Source: JABDQA01 sp963824415 (lineage in GTDB: Bacteria > Desulfobacterota > Desulfobulbia > Desulfobulbales > Desulfocapsaceae). Taken from it: a DNA stretch of 64,000 bases. Location of the stretch: NCBI GenBank assembly GCA_963824415.1, contig CAWGPM010000005.1:1-64000 (forward strand). Direction: 5' to 3'. Position 1 is the first letter of the stretch; every line of letters starts with the position of its first letter. Made by a program: the position numbers and the translations under genes. The notes beneath the pieces were generated by a model. That model did no database searches. It worked only from the letters and a program-made list of their open reading frames with translations, and was not told the DNA's origin. This document shows positions 7,754 to 16,829 of the stretch, piece after piece.

Positions 7754-10402
7754 TTATATCAGACTTTTTTCGACAATTTCGAATACATCTCTGGACAACT
7801 TTTTCGCTCCCTGGATCGACTCGAGTACCTCCTGCATCTGTGCGCTCCGCTCAGGCTCATAGCGCTTCCAGGTGATCAAGGGATTTACCATCCGGGCGGC
7901 AATCTGGGCGTTGATCCGGTCGAGTTCCAGTACCTTTTCGGCCAGGAAACGATACCCCCTTCCGCTGAGATCATGGAACTGCGCATGATTCTGGCTGAAC
8001 GCACCTATCAGTGCCCGCACCTTGTTTGGATTCTTCAACGAGAAGGACGGGTGGTCCAGCAGCTTCTGAACCCGTTCGAAGGTATCGTTGGCCGATGATA
8101 GCGCCTGCAGGGCAAACCACTTGTCCATAACCAGCGGGTTGTCGTTCCAGGTTTTTTCAAAGTGAGCAAACAGTTCCTCTCTGGTATCGCCCTGCAGATG
8201 GGTGATTGAAGCCAGAACAGCGATCTGATCGGTCATGTTTGTGGACTGATAGTATTGTGTGGCCGCTGTCTGCAGGATATCTTCCGAAACCGCTCTGCCG
8301 CTCAACAGATAATCGAGGCAGACGTTTTTCAGGCTCCTTCTGCCGATGGCCTCCGGACTGATGTCATAGGTGCCTGAATGATGGTTGGCCCGGTAACAGG
8401 TTTCCCAAAGCGCTTGCAATCGATCAGCCAGCTCGGCTTTCAGGTGGCGGCGGGCCCGGTGCAGGTGGGCCGGCTCAATCACCTCCAGCAACTGCGCCAG
8501 ATAGGATTCTTCAGGCTGCTGGAGCGCCAATGCGGTAAGCATGGGGTCCGGACCGATAAAATCGAGGCTGCGGCTGAAGGCATCGATATAGAGTTCGTCG
8601 ACAATCGGTGGTTCTCCATTAACGAGTTTTTCGAAGAGCTCCAAATTAATCGAGCACGACAGTGAGAAAGCGCTATCCCAACGGTTGAACAGATCACTGT
8701 CGCGGGCCATCAGGAAAGCTCGCTCGCTGCGGGCATGGGTCTGTTCGACGATTACCGGGGCCGAGAAGGAGCGCAGAAAGGAGATCAGCGGGCGGGTGGG
8801 CAGATTGTTGAACAGAAATGTCTGCCTTTGCTCGGTAAGTTCCAGCAGAAAAGAGGCCCCTCTTCTCTGGTATTGTGCTTCAGCAGTATCTGCCAGATCA
8901 TGGCCCTTTTCGTCCAGCAGTCCCAGCAGGATCGGAAGGTGAAATGGTTCCTTGACCGTTTGTCCCGGCGTCGGTTCGGTGTGTTGGGAGACGGTGAGCT
9001 GAAACTGGCCGGCCTCCTGGTTCCAGCTCTGATCGATCTGCAGATGAGGGGTTCCGGCCTGGGCATACCAGCGCTTGAATTGCAACAGGTCCCGGCCGGA
9101 TGCATCGGCCATTGCACAAACGAAGTCATCACAGGTGACGGCCTGGCCGTCGTGTCGGCTGAAGTAGAGATCCATCCCTTTTCTGAAGGCTTCGGCTCCG
9201 ATCAGGGTGTGCAGCATTCTGACCACTTCTGCGCCTTTGTTGTAAACGGTTACCGTGTAGAAATTGTTAATCTCAAGATAACTGTCGGGTCGAACCGGAT
9301 GGGCCATCGGCCCTTCATCCTCTCGAAACTGAAACTGCCTGAGGATGCGGACATCTTTGATCCGCTGTACGGCCCGCGAATTCATATCTGCCGAGAATTC
9401 CTGATCCCGAAAAACAGTGAGCCCTTCCTTGAGGCTCAGCTGGAACCAGTCCCGACAGGTAACCCGGTTACCGGTCCAGTTATGAAAATACTCATGCGCG
9501 ATTACCCCTTCGACGCTGAGGTAGTCCTGATCGGTGGCCGTTTCCGGCGACGCCAGTATATATTTCGAGTTGAAGATATTGAGCCCCTTGTTCTCCATGG
9601 CCCCCATATTGAAATCATCCACCGCGACGATCATAAAGCGGTCGAGATCGTACTCGAGACCAAACACTTCTTCATCCCAGCGCATCGCTTTTTTCAGGGA
9701 GCGCATCGCATGGCCGCATTGGCCCCTGTTGCGGGGCTCGGTGTAAATGAACAGCTCAACCATTCTGCCGGAGCCGGTGGTGTAACGATCATGTTCATGG
9801 ATCAGGTCCCCTGCGACGAGAGCAAACAGGTAGCTCGGTTTGGGAAACGGATCGTGCCACTGGGCGTAGTGGCGGCCATCCGGCAGTTCCCCCTGCTCGA
9901 TTAGATTGCCGTTTGACAGTAATACAGGATATTTGTCCCTGGCCGCTTCGATTCTGGCGGTGAACTCAGCCAGTACGTCGGGACGATCGGGATAATAAGT
10001 GATTCTTCTGAAACCCTCGGCTTCGCATTGGGTGCAGAAAATGTTCGAGGACAGGTACAGCCCGCTTAAGCGTGTGTTTTGTGCAGGGCTGATAACGGTG
10101 ACGACCTCGAGGCTGAAACGATCGGGGACGTCAGCTATTTTCAGATCCCGATCGGTTTTCACCAGGCGGCGATTCTCAACTTCAACCCCGTTAATTTTCA
10201 CCCCCGCCAGCTCGAGCTGTTCACCATATAAAATGAGATCCGAGTCATTATCTGATGATTTCTCGTTTCTAAAAAAACTGCTGCGGGCCGTCACCATGGT
10301 GCGCTCTTCATCGAGAGCAAAACAGAGATGGATCGACTCAACCAGAAAAGGTGGCGGCTGATAATCCCGTCGTTTAATTAATTGAAAGTTTTCTTTGCTC
10401 AC
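7754..10402 (-). CDS. pepN: Aminopeptidase N (M1 family)
   Basis: An 882-residue zinc aminopeptidase of the E. coli PepN type, which removes N-terminal residues from peptides in the cytoplasm. The exopeptidase motif GAMEN is at 267-271, the zinc site HEYFH at 303-307, and the third ligand Glu326 lies 18 residues further in LKEGLTVFRD. Length is normal for the family and all four domains appear present. The start codon is GTG at 10402 with a GGGGAG ribosome binding site a few bases upstream. It stands alone between the convergent cytochrome gene and the divergent dapL gene. Confidence 0.95.
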   Translation of the reverse strand: MSKENFQLIKRRDYQPPPFLVESIHLCFALDEERTMVTARSSFFRNEKSSDNDSDLILYGEQLELAGVKINGVEVENRRLVKTDRDLKIADVPDRFSLEVVTVISPAQNTRLSGLYLSSNIFCTQCEAEGFRRITYYPDRPDVLAEFTARIEAARDKYPVLLSNGNLIEQGELPDGRHYAQWHDPFPKPSYLFALVAGDLIHEHDRYTTGSGRMVELFIYTEPRNRGQCGHAMRSLKKAMRWDEEVFGLEYDLDRFMIVAVDDFNMGAMENKGLNIFNSKYILASPETATDQDYLSVEGVIAHEYFHNWTGNRVTCRDWFQLSLKEGLTVFRDQEFSADMNSRAVQRIKDVRILRQFQFREDEGPMAHPVRPDSYLEINNFYTVTVYNKGAEVVRMLHTLIGAEAFRKGMDLYFSRHDGQAVTCDDFVCAMADASGRDLLQFKRWYAQAGTPHLQIDQSWNQEAGQFQLTVSQHTEPTPGQTVKEPFHLPILLGLLDEKGHDLADTAEAQYQRRGASFLLELTEQRQTFLFNNLPTRPLISFLRSFSAPVIVEQTHARSERAFLMARDSDLFNRWDSAFSLSCSINLELFEKLVNGEPPIVDELYIDAFSRSLDFIGPDPMLTALALQQPEESYLAQLLEVIEPAHLHRARRHLKAELADRLQALWETCYRANHHSGTYDISPEAIGRRSLKNVCLDYLLSGRAVSEDILQTAATQYYQSTNMTDQIAVLASITHLQGDTREELFAHFEKTWNDNPLVMDKWFALQALSSANDTFERVQKLLDHPSFSLKNPNKVRALIGAFSQNHAQFHDLSGRGYRFLAEKVLELDRINAQIAARMVNPLITWKRYEPERSAQMQEVLESIQGAKKLSRDVFEIVEKSLI

Positions 10403-10598
10403 GCATCTCCCCTGTTTTGTAAAAATGTTTGGGCGGTCGATTTAATTGTACCCTTCTGCAAGCAGTTGACAGCACCGGTCATTTTATATACCTTTGGGCC
10501 TCGATCTGACCACTGTTTCTTACGCAGATATTTTTAATCATCATAGAGATTTTAGCGAGTCCCTTTAACGAGGCTACCTTTTACCCGGGATTATTTTT

Positions 10599-11822
10599 AT
10601 GATTACTATCAACGAAAACTATAACAAGTTGCAGGCATCGTATCTCTTTTCCGATATTGCCAAGCGGGTCGCCGCTTTTCAGGCCGCAAACCCGGACAAA
10701 TCGATCATAAAACTAGGCATTGGCGATGTCACTAAACCGCTGCCCGAGGCCTGTATCGAAGCCTTTCACAAGGCAGTTGATGAAATGGCCACCGAAAAAG
10801 GTTTTCACGGTTATGGCCCGGAGCAGGGCTATGGATTTCTCAGAAAAGCCATCGCAGAACATGATTTCAACGCACGGGGCGCGGCCGTTGAGGCGGATGA
10901 AGTTTTCGTCAGCGATGGGGCCAAATGCGACTGCGGCAATATTCAGGAACTTTTCAGCCCCGAGATCACCGTCGCCATTCCCGACCCGGTGTACCCGGTC
11001 TATCTCGATACCAACGTAATGGCCGGCAGGACGGATGAATTCAACGACGGCCGCTACCGTGGCATCGTTTACCTGGAGTCAACCAGGGAAAACAATTTCG
11101 TACCCGCCCTACCAACCGAGCCGGTTGATCTGATTTACCTCTGCTTTCCGAATAACCCAACCGGCTCCACCATCTCCAAGGACGAGTTGAAAACCTGGGT
11201 CGACTATGCCCGCGAGCATAAGGCCCTCATCTTGTTTGATGCCGCCTATGAATCATTCATCAAAGACGAGACTCTGCCGAAAAGTATTTACGAAATTGAT
11301 GGTGCCCGGGAGGTTGCCATAGAATTTCGCTCGTTTTCCAAAAACGGCGGCTTTACAGGCACACGCTGTGCCTATACCGTGGTCCCCAAATCCTGTATGG
11401 GTTATAGGGCCGACGGTGAACCTCAGCCGCTTCATGCACTCTGGAACCGCAGGCACTGTACCAAGTTCAACGGTGTCTCCTATCCGGTACAGCGCGCCGC
11501 AGAAGCCCTGTATAGTCCGGAAGGCAGACAGCAGTCCCAGGCCCTGGTCGATTATTATATGAAAAATGCCCAGACCATCAGAGCGGCAATGACTGAGTTG
11601 GGCTACCATTGTGTGGGTGGCGACAACTCGCCTTATATCTGGATTGAAGCAAAGATGGATTCCTGGCAGTTCTTCGATCTGCTCCTGGAAAACGCCGGCG
11701 TAGTCTGCACACCCGGAGCCGGTTTCGGTAAATGCGGCGAAGGTTATATCCGACTCTCGGCCTTTAACTCATATGAAAATGTGAGCAGCGCGATGCAGCG
11801 CACAAAAGATGCCCTGAGTTGA
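10599..11822 (+). CDS. dapL: LL-diaminopimelate aminotransferase
   Basis: A 407-residue PLP enzyme of the DapL family that converts tetrahydrodipicolinate directly to LL-diaminopimelate, bypassing the DapD/DapC/DapE steps of lysine and peptidoglycan synthesis. Family hallmarks seen are KLGIGDVTKPLP near residue 38, GYGPEQGYGFLR near 71, DGAKCDCGNIQ near 106, FPNNPTGS near 183 and the PLP lysine Lys248 in SFSKNGGFTGTR. The DapL route is typical of Desulfobacterota, Chlamydiae and plants. The gene has a leader of more than 100 bases and stands alone on its strand. Confidence 0.95.
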   Translation: MITINENYNKLQASYLFSDIAKRVAAFQAANPDKSIIKLGIGDVTKPLPEACIEAFHKAVDEMATEKGFHGYGPEQGYGFLRKAIAEHDFNARGAAVEADEVFVSDGAKCDCGNIQELFSPEITVAIPDPVYPVYLDTNVMAGRTDEFNDGRYRGIVYLESTRENNFVPALPTEPVDLIYLCFPNNPTGSTISKDELKTWVDYAREHKALILFDAAYESFIKDETLPKSIYEIDGAREVAIEFRSFSKNGGFTGTRCAYTVVPKSCMGYRADGEPQPLHALWNRRHCTKFNGVSYPVQRAAEALYSPEGRQQSQALVDYYMKNAQTIRAAMTELGYHCVGGDNSPYIWIEAKMDSWQFFDLLLENAGVVCTPGAGFGKCGEGYIRLSAFNSYENVSSAMQRTKDALS

Positions 11823-11893
11823 TCATTTGGGGATTTCTTCTGAATTCCAGTCCAGCCGTATACGAGGAAAACCATAATCGTCTCATAGTGCGG

Positions 11894-12829
11894 TCATGAT
11901 CTGAAACTGGCCGGCTTGAAGCTGATCCGCTCTTCCCGGCCTTCCATCTGCGTGATACTGGTCACCTTGGCATTTTTCTGCAGCCATTCCAGCACCCCAT
12001 TTACCAGACGCTCCGGGGCCGAGGCGCCGGCTGTGATGCCAATGGTGGACACTCCTTCCAACCATTGCGGTTCGATATCCTCCCAGTCGTCGATCAGATA
12101 GCTGGTGCCGCCTGATTTTCTGGCGACTTCCCGAAGCCTGTTGGAATTAGAGCTGTTTTTGGAGCCCACCACCAGGATCAGGTCCGTTTTCCCGGCCAGG
12201 TAGGTAACGGCGTTCTGCCTGTTCTGGGTGGCGTAGCAGATATTTGAGCGGAGCGGGCCTTTGATATGCGGAAATCTCTTTTCCAGAATAGCCTTGATGC
12301 CTGCCACATCGTCCTGACTCAGGGTAGTTTGGGTCACGTAGGCGACCTTTTCGGGGTTAGCCATTTCGACAAGTTCAGCTTCGGATTCGTTTGCCACGAT
12401 ATGCACCCGCCCTGATACTCTGCCGGCGGTGCCCACCACTTCAGGATGACCGTGATGGCCGATAATAACGACATCGTACCCCTGGCCGTGATATTTCTCG
12501 ACCATTTGATGGATACTCGTGACTAAAGGACAGGTGGCATCAATGGTTCTTAAATCAAGTTTTTCAGCCAGATTTTCAGTTGCCGCAGAAACGCCATGGG
12601 CGCTGAAAATACAGATTTCTCCCGCAGGTATTTCTGAAAGCTCTGTAACAAAGCGTGCCCCGCGTTCTTCGAGTTCGGCTATGACATGTTTGTTGTGCAC
12701 GATTTCATGCAATACATAAACAGGGCTGCCTTCTGTTGCCAAAGTGAGTTTAACGGTTTCAATAGCCCGCACTACTCCAGCGCAGAATCCCCGCGGTGAG
12801 GCAAGAATAACGTGTATATCTGACTTCAT
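11894..12829 (-). CDS. ispH: 4-hydroxy-3-methylbut-2-enyl diphosphate reductase
   Basis: A 311-residue IspH (LytB), the last enzyme of the MEP isoprenoid pathway, which makes IPP and DMAPP with a [4Fe-4S] cluster. The three cluster cysteines are visible in PRGFCAGVVRAI (Cys16), DATCPLVTSIHQ and NICYATQNRQ. The HEIVHNKHVI and AHGVSAAT motifs that bind the diphosphate are also intact. A universal stress protein gene lies 36 bases upstream on the same strand and may share the transcript. Confidence 0.96.
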   Translation of the reverse strand: MKSDIHVILASPRGFCAGVVRAIETVKLTLATEGSPVYVLHEIVHNKHVIAELEERGARFVTELSEIPAGEICIFSAHGVSAATENLAEKLDLRTIDATCPLVTSIHQMVEKYHGQGYDVVIIGHHGHPEVVGTAGRVSGRVHIVANESEAELVEMANPEKVAYVTQTTLSQDDVAGIKAILEKRFPHIKGPLRSNICYATQNRQNAVTYLAGKTDLILVVGSKNSSNSNRLREVARKSGGTSYLIDDWEDIEPQWLEGVSTIGITAGASAPERLVNGVLEWLQKNAKVTSITQMEGREERISFKPASFRS

Positions 12830-12865
12830 GTTTTGAATTTTGGTACAACTTGATAAAAAAAGAAG

Positions 12866-13357
12866 TCAGACGTTAGGAACGACCAACACCGGAATGCTTG
12901 AGTGCCTCGTCACACGTCGAGCAGTGGAACCGGCAACCTCGCTGCCAAGAACATGGTGGGTTGCTTTTCCAATAATTATCAGGTCCGCGTTCTGCTTTCC
13001 AGCCACTCTGACAATCTCCTCACTGGGTCTGCCGCTGACCACCAGCACTTCTTTGACGTGGAGGTCCTGCTGCTCTTTGGAGCCCAGTTCCTCTTCGCAG
13101 AATTTAGAAAGGCGGCTTTTCATGGTCTGGAGGACCTCTCGCATACCATCCTGGTGGACCTTCTTGGCATCGATTTCGGTCAGATAGGTGTCCACGACCG
13201 CCTGTATTGCTGAACTCATCGGTTCAACGACATGGATCATAATAATCTGAGCCTCATATTTTATGGCTAGACTCAGCGCGGTTTTAAATACCGGGCGCAT
13301 ATGCTCACCCAGGTCGGTAGCGTAAAGGATCGTCTTGAATCCAGGAAGTTCTTTCAT
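12866..13357 (-). CDS. Universal stress protein (UspA family)
   Basis: A 163-residue single-domain Usp protein. The N-terminal strand KTILYATDLGEHM and the C-terminal nucleotide-binding signature ADLIIIGKATHHVLGSEVAGSTARRVTRHSSIPVLVV (seen in pieces as GKATHH, G-SxA and the terminal beta strand) fit ATP-binding family members that form dimers in the cytoplasm. A GAGGAG ribosome binding site precedes the ATG. Usp proteins are common and their precise role here is unknown. It is followed by ispH. Confidence 0.88.
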   Translation of the reverse strand: MKELPGFKTILYATDLGEHMRPVFKTALSLAIKYEAQIIMIHVVEPMSSAIQAVVDTYLTEIDAKKVHQDGMREVLQTMKSRLSKFCEEELGSKEQQDLHVKEVLVVSGRPSEEIVRVAGKQNADLIIIGKATHHVLGSEVAGSTARRVTRHSSIPVLVVPNV

Positions 13358-13450
13358 GGCCTCTCCTCGGGTATATGGACTTAAGAGATAATACGTCGGT
13401 CTACATCCCCAACATAAGCTCTAATCTTTGAATGCAAAGCGAAATAATCC

Positions 13451-13488
13451 CAAAAAAGTGGCGATTATCACTAAAGACAACCGCCACT
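13451..13488 (-). terminator. Terminator of the dctPQM operon
   Basis: AGTGGCG (13457-13463) pairs with CGCCACT (13482-13488); read on the minus strand the hairpin runs into TTTTTT. It lies 28 bases beyond the dctM stop codon. Confidence 0.7.
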
Positions 13489-13516
13489 ATCTGCTCATGA
13501 CAACATGTGACTGAGT

Positions 13517-14914
13517 TTAGTAACCATGGAGTTTATCAATAAATTCAGGCAGAAAGAGTGAAATCTGCGGAATGTATGTGATGAACCCTAAGAAGACAAG
13601 CATCAGTATCAGCCACGGCAGGGCCGCCTTGATTACCCAGCCCATACTCTTGCCGGTGATTCCAGCGGTTACGAACAGGTTCAGACCAACCGGCGGGGTC
13701 AGCATGCCTATTTCCATATTCACGACCATGATAATTCCCAGGTGAATCGGATCGATGCCCAGCTGCTCGGCAATCGGAAAGAGAATCGGTGCCATGATCA
13801 GCAGAATCGCCGAGGGTTCCATGAAGTTTCCGGCAGCCAGCAGCAGCAGGTTGACCACAATGAGAAACATCCAGGGTGAGAGCCCCAGTTCTACGATGAT
13901 TGAGGCGAGGTGATGCGGGATACGCTCGGTGGTCAGAACATGGGCGAACAGCATTGCGTTGGCGATGATAAAGAGCAGCATGATGCTGACTTTCGAGGCA
14001 TCCACCAGCACCTTGTTTACGTCCTTGTCAAAAATACATTTCGGCACGGCATAAATAATCTGCCCGATGTTGCGGCCAATCATGCTGGCCACTCCTTCGC
14101 CCTCTCTTTTCCACGGCTGATTTCTCAGAGGTCCGATGTCACGGTAACCGAAGATGGCCACGCCAAAGGCATAAACCGCTGAAACTGCGGCCGCCTCTGT
14201 CGGGCTGGCGATGCCGCCGTAAATGGAACCCAGGACGATGATGATCAACATCAGGCCGCCAAGGGCGCTCCAGCCGGACACAAAAATCTCTTTGAATCCG
14301 GTCCAGGGCTGGCTTGGGATCTTTCGAATATAGGCGACGATATAGATGGCGATCATCAGCATTAATCCCATCATCAGTCCCGGCAGAAAGCCGGCCATGA
14401 ACATCCGCGCGGCCGACACCTCGGTGGCAGCAGAATAGACAAGCATGACAATCGACGGGGGAATCAGGATGCCCAGGGTACCGGCGGTCGTGATAACGCC
14501 GGCCCCGAAACTCTGCGGATAGCCGACCTTGTTCATGCCGACGATGCAGATAGAGCCGATAGCCGCCACCGTGGCCGGCGAGGATCCTGAAACTGCGGCA
14601 AATATCATGCAGGCCACGACAGAGGCCATGGCCACGCCCCCCTTGATATGGCCGACGACACTGGTGGCAAATCGAATGATGCGCTTGGCCACGCCTCCGG
14701 TTGACAGAAAGGCCGAGGACATGATGAAAAAGGGTATTGCCAGCAATGTGTAATGCTTTGATAATGATTCAAAAAGCTTGAGGGCGATCGAGGCAAGTGA
14801 ATCGTTGGAAAACATCAGGATGGTGGCAATGCTGGAAAGTCCCAAAGCAAGCGCAATCGGAACTCCAAGCAGCATACAGCCAAAGAGCAGGATGAATAGA
14901 GCCACAGTGGTCAT
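13517..14914 (-). CDS. dctM: TRAP dicarboxylate transporter, large permease DctM
   Basis: A 465-residue integral membrane protein of the TRAP-T DctM family, with about twelve hydrophobic segments. It forms the ion-coupled transport channel and works with DctQ and the periplasmic DctP. Family signatures include SGSSPATVAAIGSI near 110, LGILIPPSIVMLVY near 150, PTEAAAVSAVYA near 240 and GMLTPPVGLNLF near 400. The gene is intact. An AAGGAGGGG ribosome binding site precedes the ATG, which overlaps the dctQ stop (ATGA). Neighbouring DctB/DctD-like regulators point to C4-dicarboxylates as substrate, by analogy. Confidence 0.93.
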   Translation of the reverse strand: MTTVALFILLFGCMLLGVPIALALGLSSIATILMFSNDSLASIALKLFESLSKHYTLLAIPFFIMSSAFLSTGGVAKRIIRFATSVVGHIKGGVAMASVVACMIFAAVSGSSPATVAAIGSICIVGMNKVGYPQSFGAGVITTAGTLGILIPPSIVMLVYSAATEVSAARMFMAGFLPGLMMGLMLMIAIYIVAYIRKIPSQPWTGFKEIFVSGWSALGGLMLIIIVLGSIYGGIASPTEAAAVSAVYAFGVAIFGYRDIGPLRNQPWKREGEGVASMIGRNIGQIIYAVPKCIFDKDVNKVLVDASKVSIMLLFIIANAMLFAHVLTTERIPHHLASIIVELGLSPWMFLIVVNLLLLAAGNFMEPSAILLIMAPILFPIAEQLGIDPIHLGIIMVVNMEIGMLTPPVGLNLFVTAGITGKSMGWVIKAALPWLILMLVFLGFITYIPQISLFLPEFIDKLHGY

Positions 14915-15454
14915 GTCGTCCCCTCCTTTTTGAGTTGTTCCACGATTTCCATGCTGTCCTTCGCCTCATCTGCATGCCGGAAACTTTCGGTATCTCCAAA
15001 AACAACCGACCATAAGAGGATGATTATCCTTATGGTCAGAAAGGTGAAGCCGACCAGCAGCATACTGTGCGCCAGCCAGGTCGGCATCGGAACATCTTCC
15101 AGTTCAATGCCGATCTTGTACATCTTGCTGAGATAAATCCAGCTGCCGTAGAGAACAAGCCCGCAATAGATGAGACCGAGAATGCAGCCGATGCCGGTCA
15201 TGATTTTTCTGCCCAGCGGCGGAAAGAGTTTGACGAAGGCATCCATGCCGATATGGGATCCGACTTTCAGGCAGTAGGAGGTGCCGAAAAGGACCATCCA
15301 GGCGGACATGTGCAGGGTCAGTTCCTGTGACCAGAGAAACCCGGCATTGAAACCGAAAGCGCATGACAACATCCATAAAAACGAGAAGCGTCGTCGTCAC
15401 CAGCAGGATGCAAATGATCGATTCTTCAATTTGATTGAGGATGCGGAAAAACAT
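14911..15454 (-). pseudogene. dctQ: TRAP transporter small permease DctQ, one-base frameshift
   Basis: The small membrane subunit of the TRAP transporter, four predicted helices, about 180 residues when repaired. The first frame from the ATG at 15454 (GGGAGG upstream) gives a first helix ending LVFMDVVMRF; the continuation GFNAGFLWSQELTLHMSAWM and the remaining helices are in another frame. Removing one A from the AAA at 15356-15358 restores a perfect family match across the junction, so this is a +1 insertion. Whether it is a true mutation or a sequencing error cannot be told from here; the dctP gene beside it has a similar defect. An internal start at 15372 would yield a protein lacking the first helix. 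Confidence 0.85.
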
Positions 15455-15565
15455 TGTGGCCTCCCGTTACACAAGATCACATGAATAAGGGCAGACGCTC
15501 CGAAATGAACTGCATCTGCCCTCTCATACCGGCTCAGCTAGCCAGGTTGTATAAACAATCAGGAT

Positions 15566-16556
15566 CTAGTTTGAGGCGTAAGCGGCGTCGATCAGATCTT
15601 TGCCGATTTCTTCTTCAAACTGTTTCCATACGGGTTTCATAACCTCAACCCACTGGGCCCGCTCTTCCGGGGTAAGGGTGATGATTTCAGAGCGTTTGGA
15701 ATCAACAATTTTCTGCCTGTCGCTCAAGTCTTTTTCTGCTGCAACCTGGTTTCCAAAGGCAATTGCTTCGTCAAGCGCTTTTTTTATTTCGGGACGCAGG
15801 TCATCCGGCAGACCATTCCAGAATTCAGCAGAGGTAACGACCAGGTAGTCGATCAGTCCATGGTTGGATTCGGTGATGTAGGGCTGGACCTCGAAGAATT
15901 TCTGCGAAAAGATATTTGACCAGGTGTTTTCCTGACCGTCGATGGCTCTGGTCTGAAGCAGGGTGAAGACCTCGGAGAACGGCTTTTTCAGCGGTACTGA
16001 GCCAAGGGCCTCGAACTGGGCCGCAAGAACGTCTGAGGCCTGAATTCTAAATTTGAGCCCGTCGGCGTCTGCCGGCACGCGCAGCGGCTTGCTGGCTGAC
16101 AACTGCTTCAGGCCGTTATGAATGTAGCCGAGTCCGAGAAGGCCTCTTGTTCTCCATGGAGCTGAGCAGTTTTTGACCCGCTTCACTTTGCTGAAACTTT
16201 TCTGCTGCGGCCATGTCTTTAAATAGAAATGGCAGATCGAAGATTTGCAAAGACTCGGTGTAGCGAGTAAACTTGGACAGACTCGGAGCGGCGAGTTGAA
16301 CGTCGCCAAGCAGCATCGCTTCAAGCACCGCGTCATCACCAAAGAGCTGTGAACTCGGGAAAACCTCGACCACAACCTTGTCGCCCATGCGTTCGGCGAC
16401 CAGATCCCTGAATTTATTGGCCGCTTGTCCTTTCGGAGTGTTTTCTGCGACGACATGGGCAAATTTGATGGTAATCGGTGCAGACATTGCCGTACCGACT
16501 GCCAGCATGGTTGATACTGCTGTTACCGCTAGAACGGTGGAAATCTTTCTAAACAT
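15566..16556 (-). pseudogene. dctP: TRAP transporter substrate-binding protein DctP, one-base frameshift
   Basis: The periplasmic solute-binding protein of the TRAP system, about 330 residues when repaired. Frame one (start ATG 16556, GAGGAGG upstream) encodes a Sec signal peptide cleaved near TAMSAP, then the mature N-terminal lobe to QKLLSSMENK. The second lobe, beginning GLLGLGYIHNGLKQL and including the substrate-arginine region KFRIQASDVL and the helix GQENTWSNIF, is in another frame. Dropping the single T at 16145 (an A in the coding strand) joins the two exactly. Both halves look otherwise healthy, so the defect is recent or an assembly error. It is the first gene behind the sigma-54 promoter. 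Confidence 0.87.
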
Positions 16557-16669
16557 TACAATTCCTCCTCAACATGTTTTTTTTATAACCCATTTAACGA
16601 GGTGTGGCCGACAGGCTGTTGCCTAACCAACACCTGAGAGGCAAAAGCACTTTGCCCTCAAAATGTGAT

Positions 16670-16686
16670 TGCAAGGAAAAGACCAG
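16670..16686 (-). promoter_or_regulatory. Candidate sigma-54 promoter of dctPQM
   Basis: The minus strand reads CTGGTCTTTTCCTTGCA: a -24 GG and a -12 GC separated by exactly 10 bases, with TTGCA matching the -12 consensus fully and CTGG the -24 core. It is about 115 bases upstream of the dctP ATG and just downstream of two palindromes suited to DctD binding. Confidence 0.6.
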
Positions 16687-16762
16687 AATGGCAAAAGGAT
16701 TTTAAATGTTTGTATTAACATACAATATGGTATCTGACTTGTGCTTGCACAGAATTGAAATT

Positions 16763-16808
16763 GGCGGATATCCGCCCTTTCCATGAAAAAAAGATGGGGA
16801 AATCCGCC
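16763..16808 (-). promoter_or_regulatory. Paired upstream activator sites for DctD (candidate)
   Basis: A perfect 14-bp palindrome GGCGGATATCCGCC (16763-16776) and a related imperfect one TGGGGAAATCCGCC (16795-16808) have centres 32 bp apart, about three helical turns. They lie 77-138 bases upstream of the candidate sigma-54 promoter, the usual place for enhancers of sigma-54 activators. The neighbouring dctD gene makes DctD the likely binder. A shorter inverted repeat TGTGCTTGCACA is at 16740-16751. Confidence 0.55.
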
Positions 16809-16829
16809 GAATCAATTGCCCGGTAAGGC

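Noticed and set aside
8735..9904. 389-codon frame opposite pepN
   Set aside because: Fully inside pepN on the other strand, no motifs; a shadow of the M1 peptidase gene.
10569..10588. GAGGCTACCTTTTACC resembling the end of the 145-bp repeat
   Set aside because: Only the GGCTACCTT core matches and the adjacent AAAATT is absent; far from the repeat cluster, so probably chance.
10403..10598. Riboswitch or regulatory leader before dapL
   Set aside because: The leader is over 100 bases and has a TTGACA, but spacing to a -10 is too short and no lysine-riboswitch-like structure is evident.
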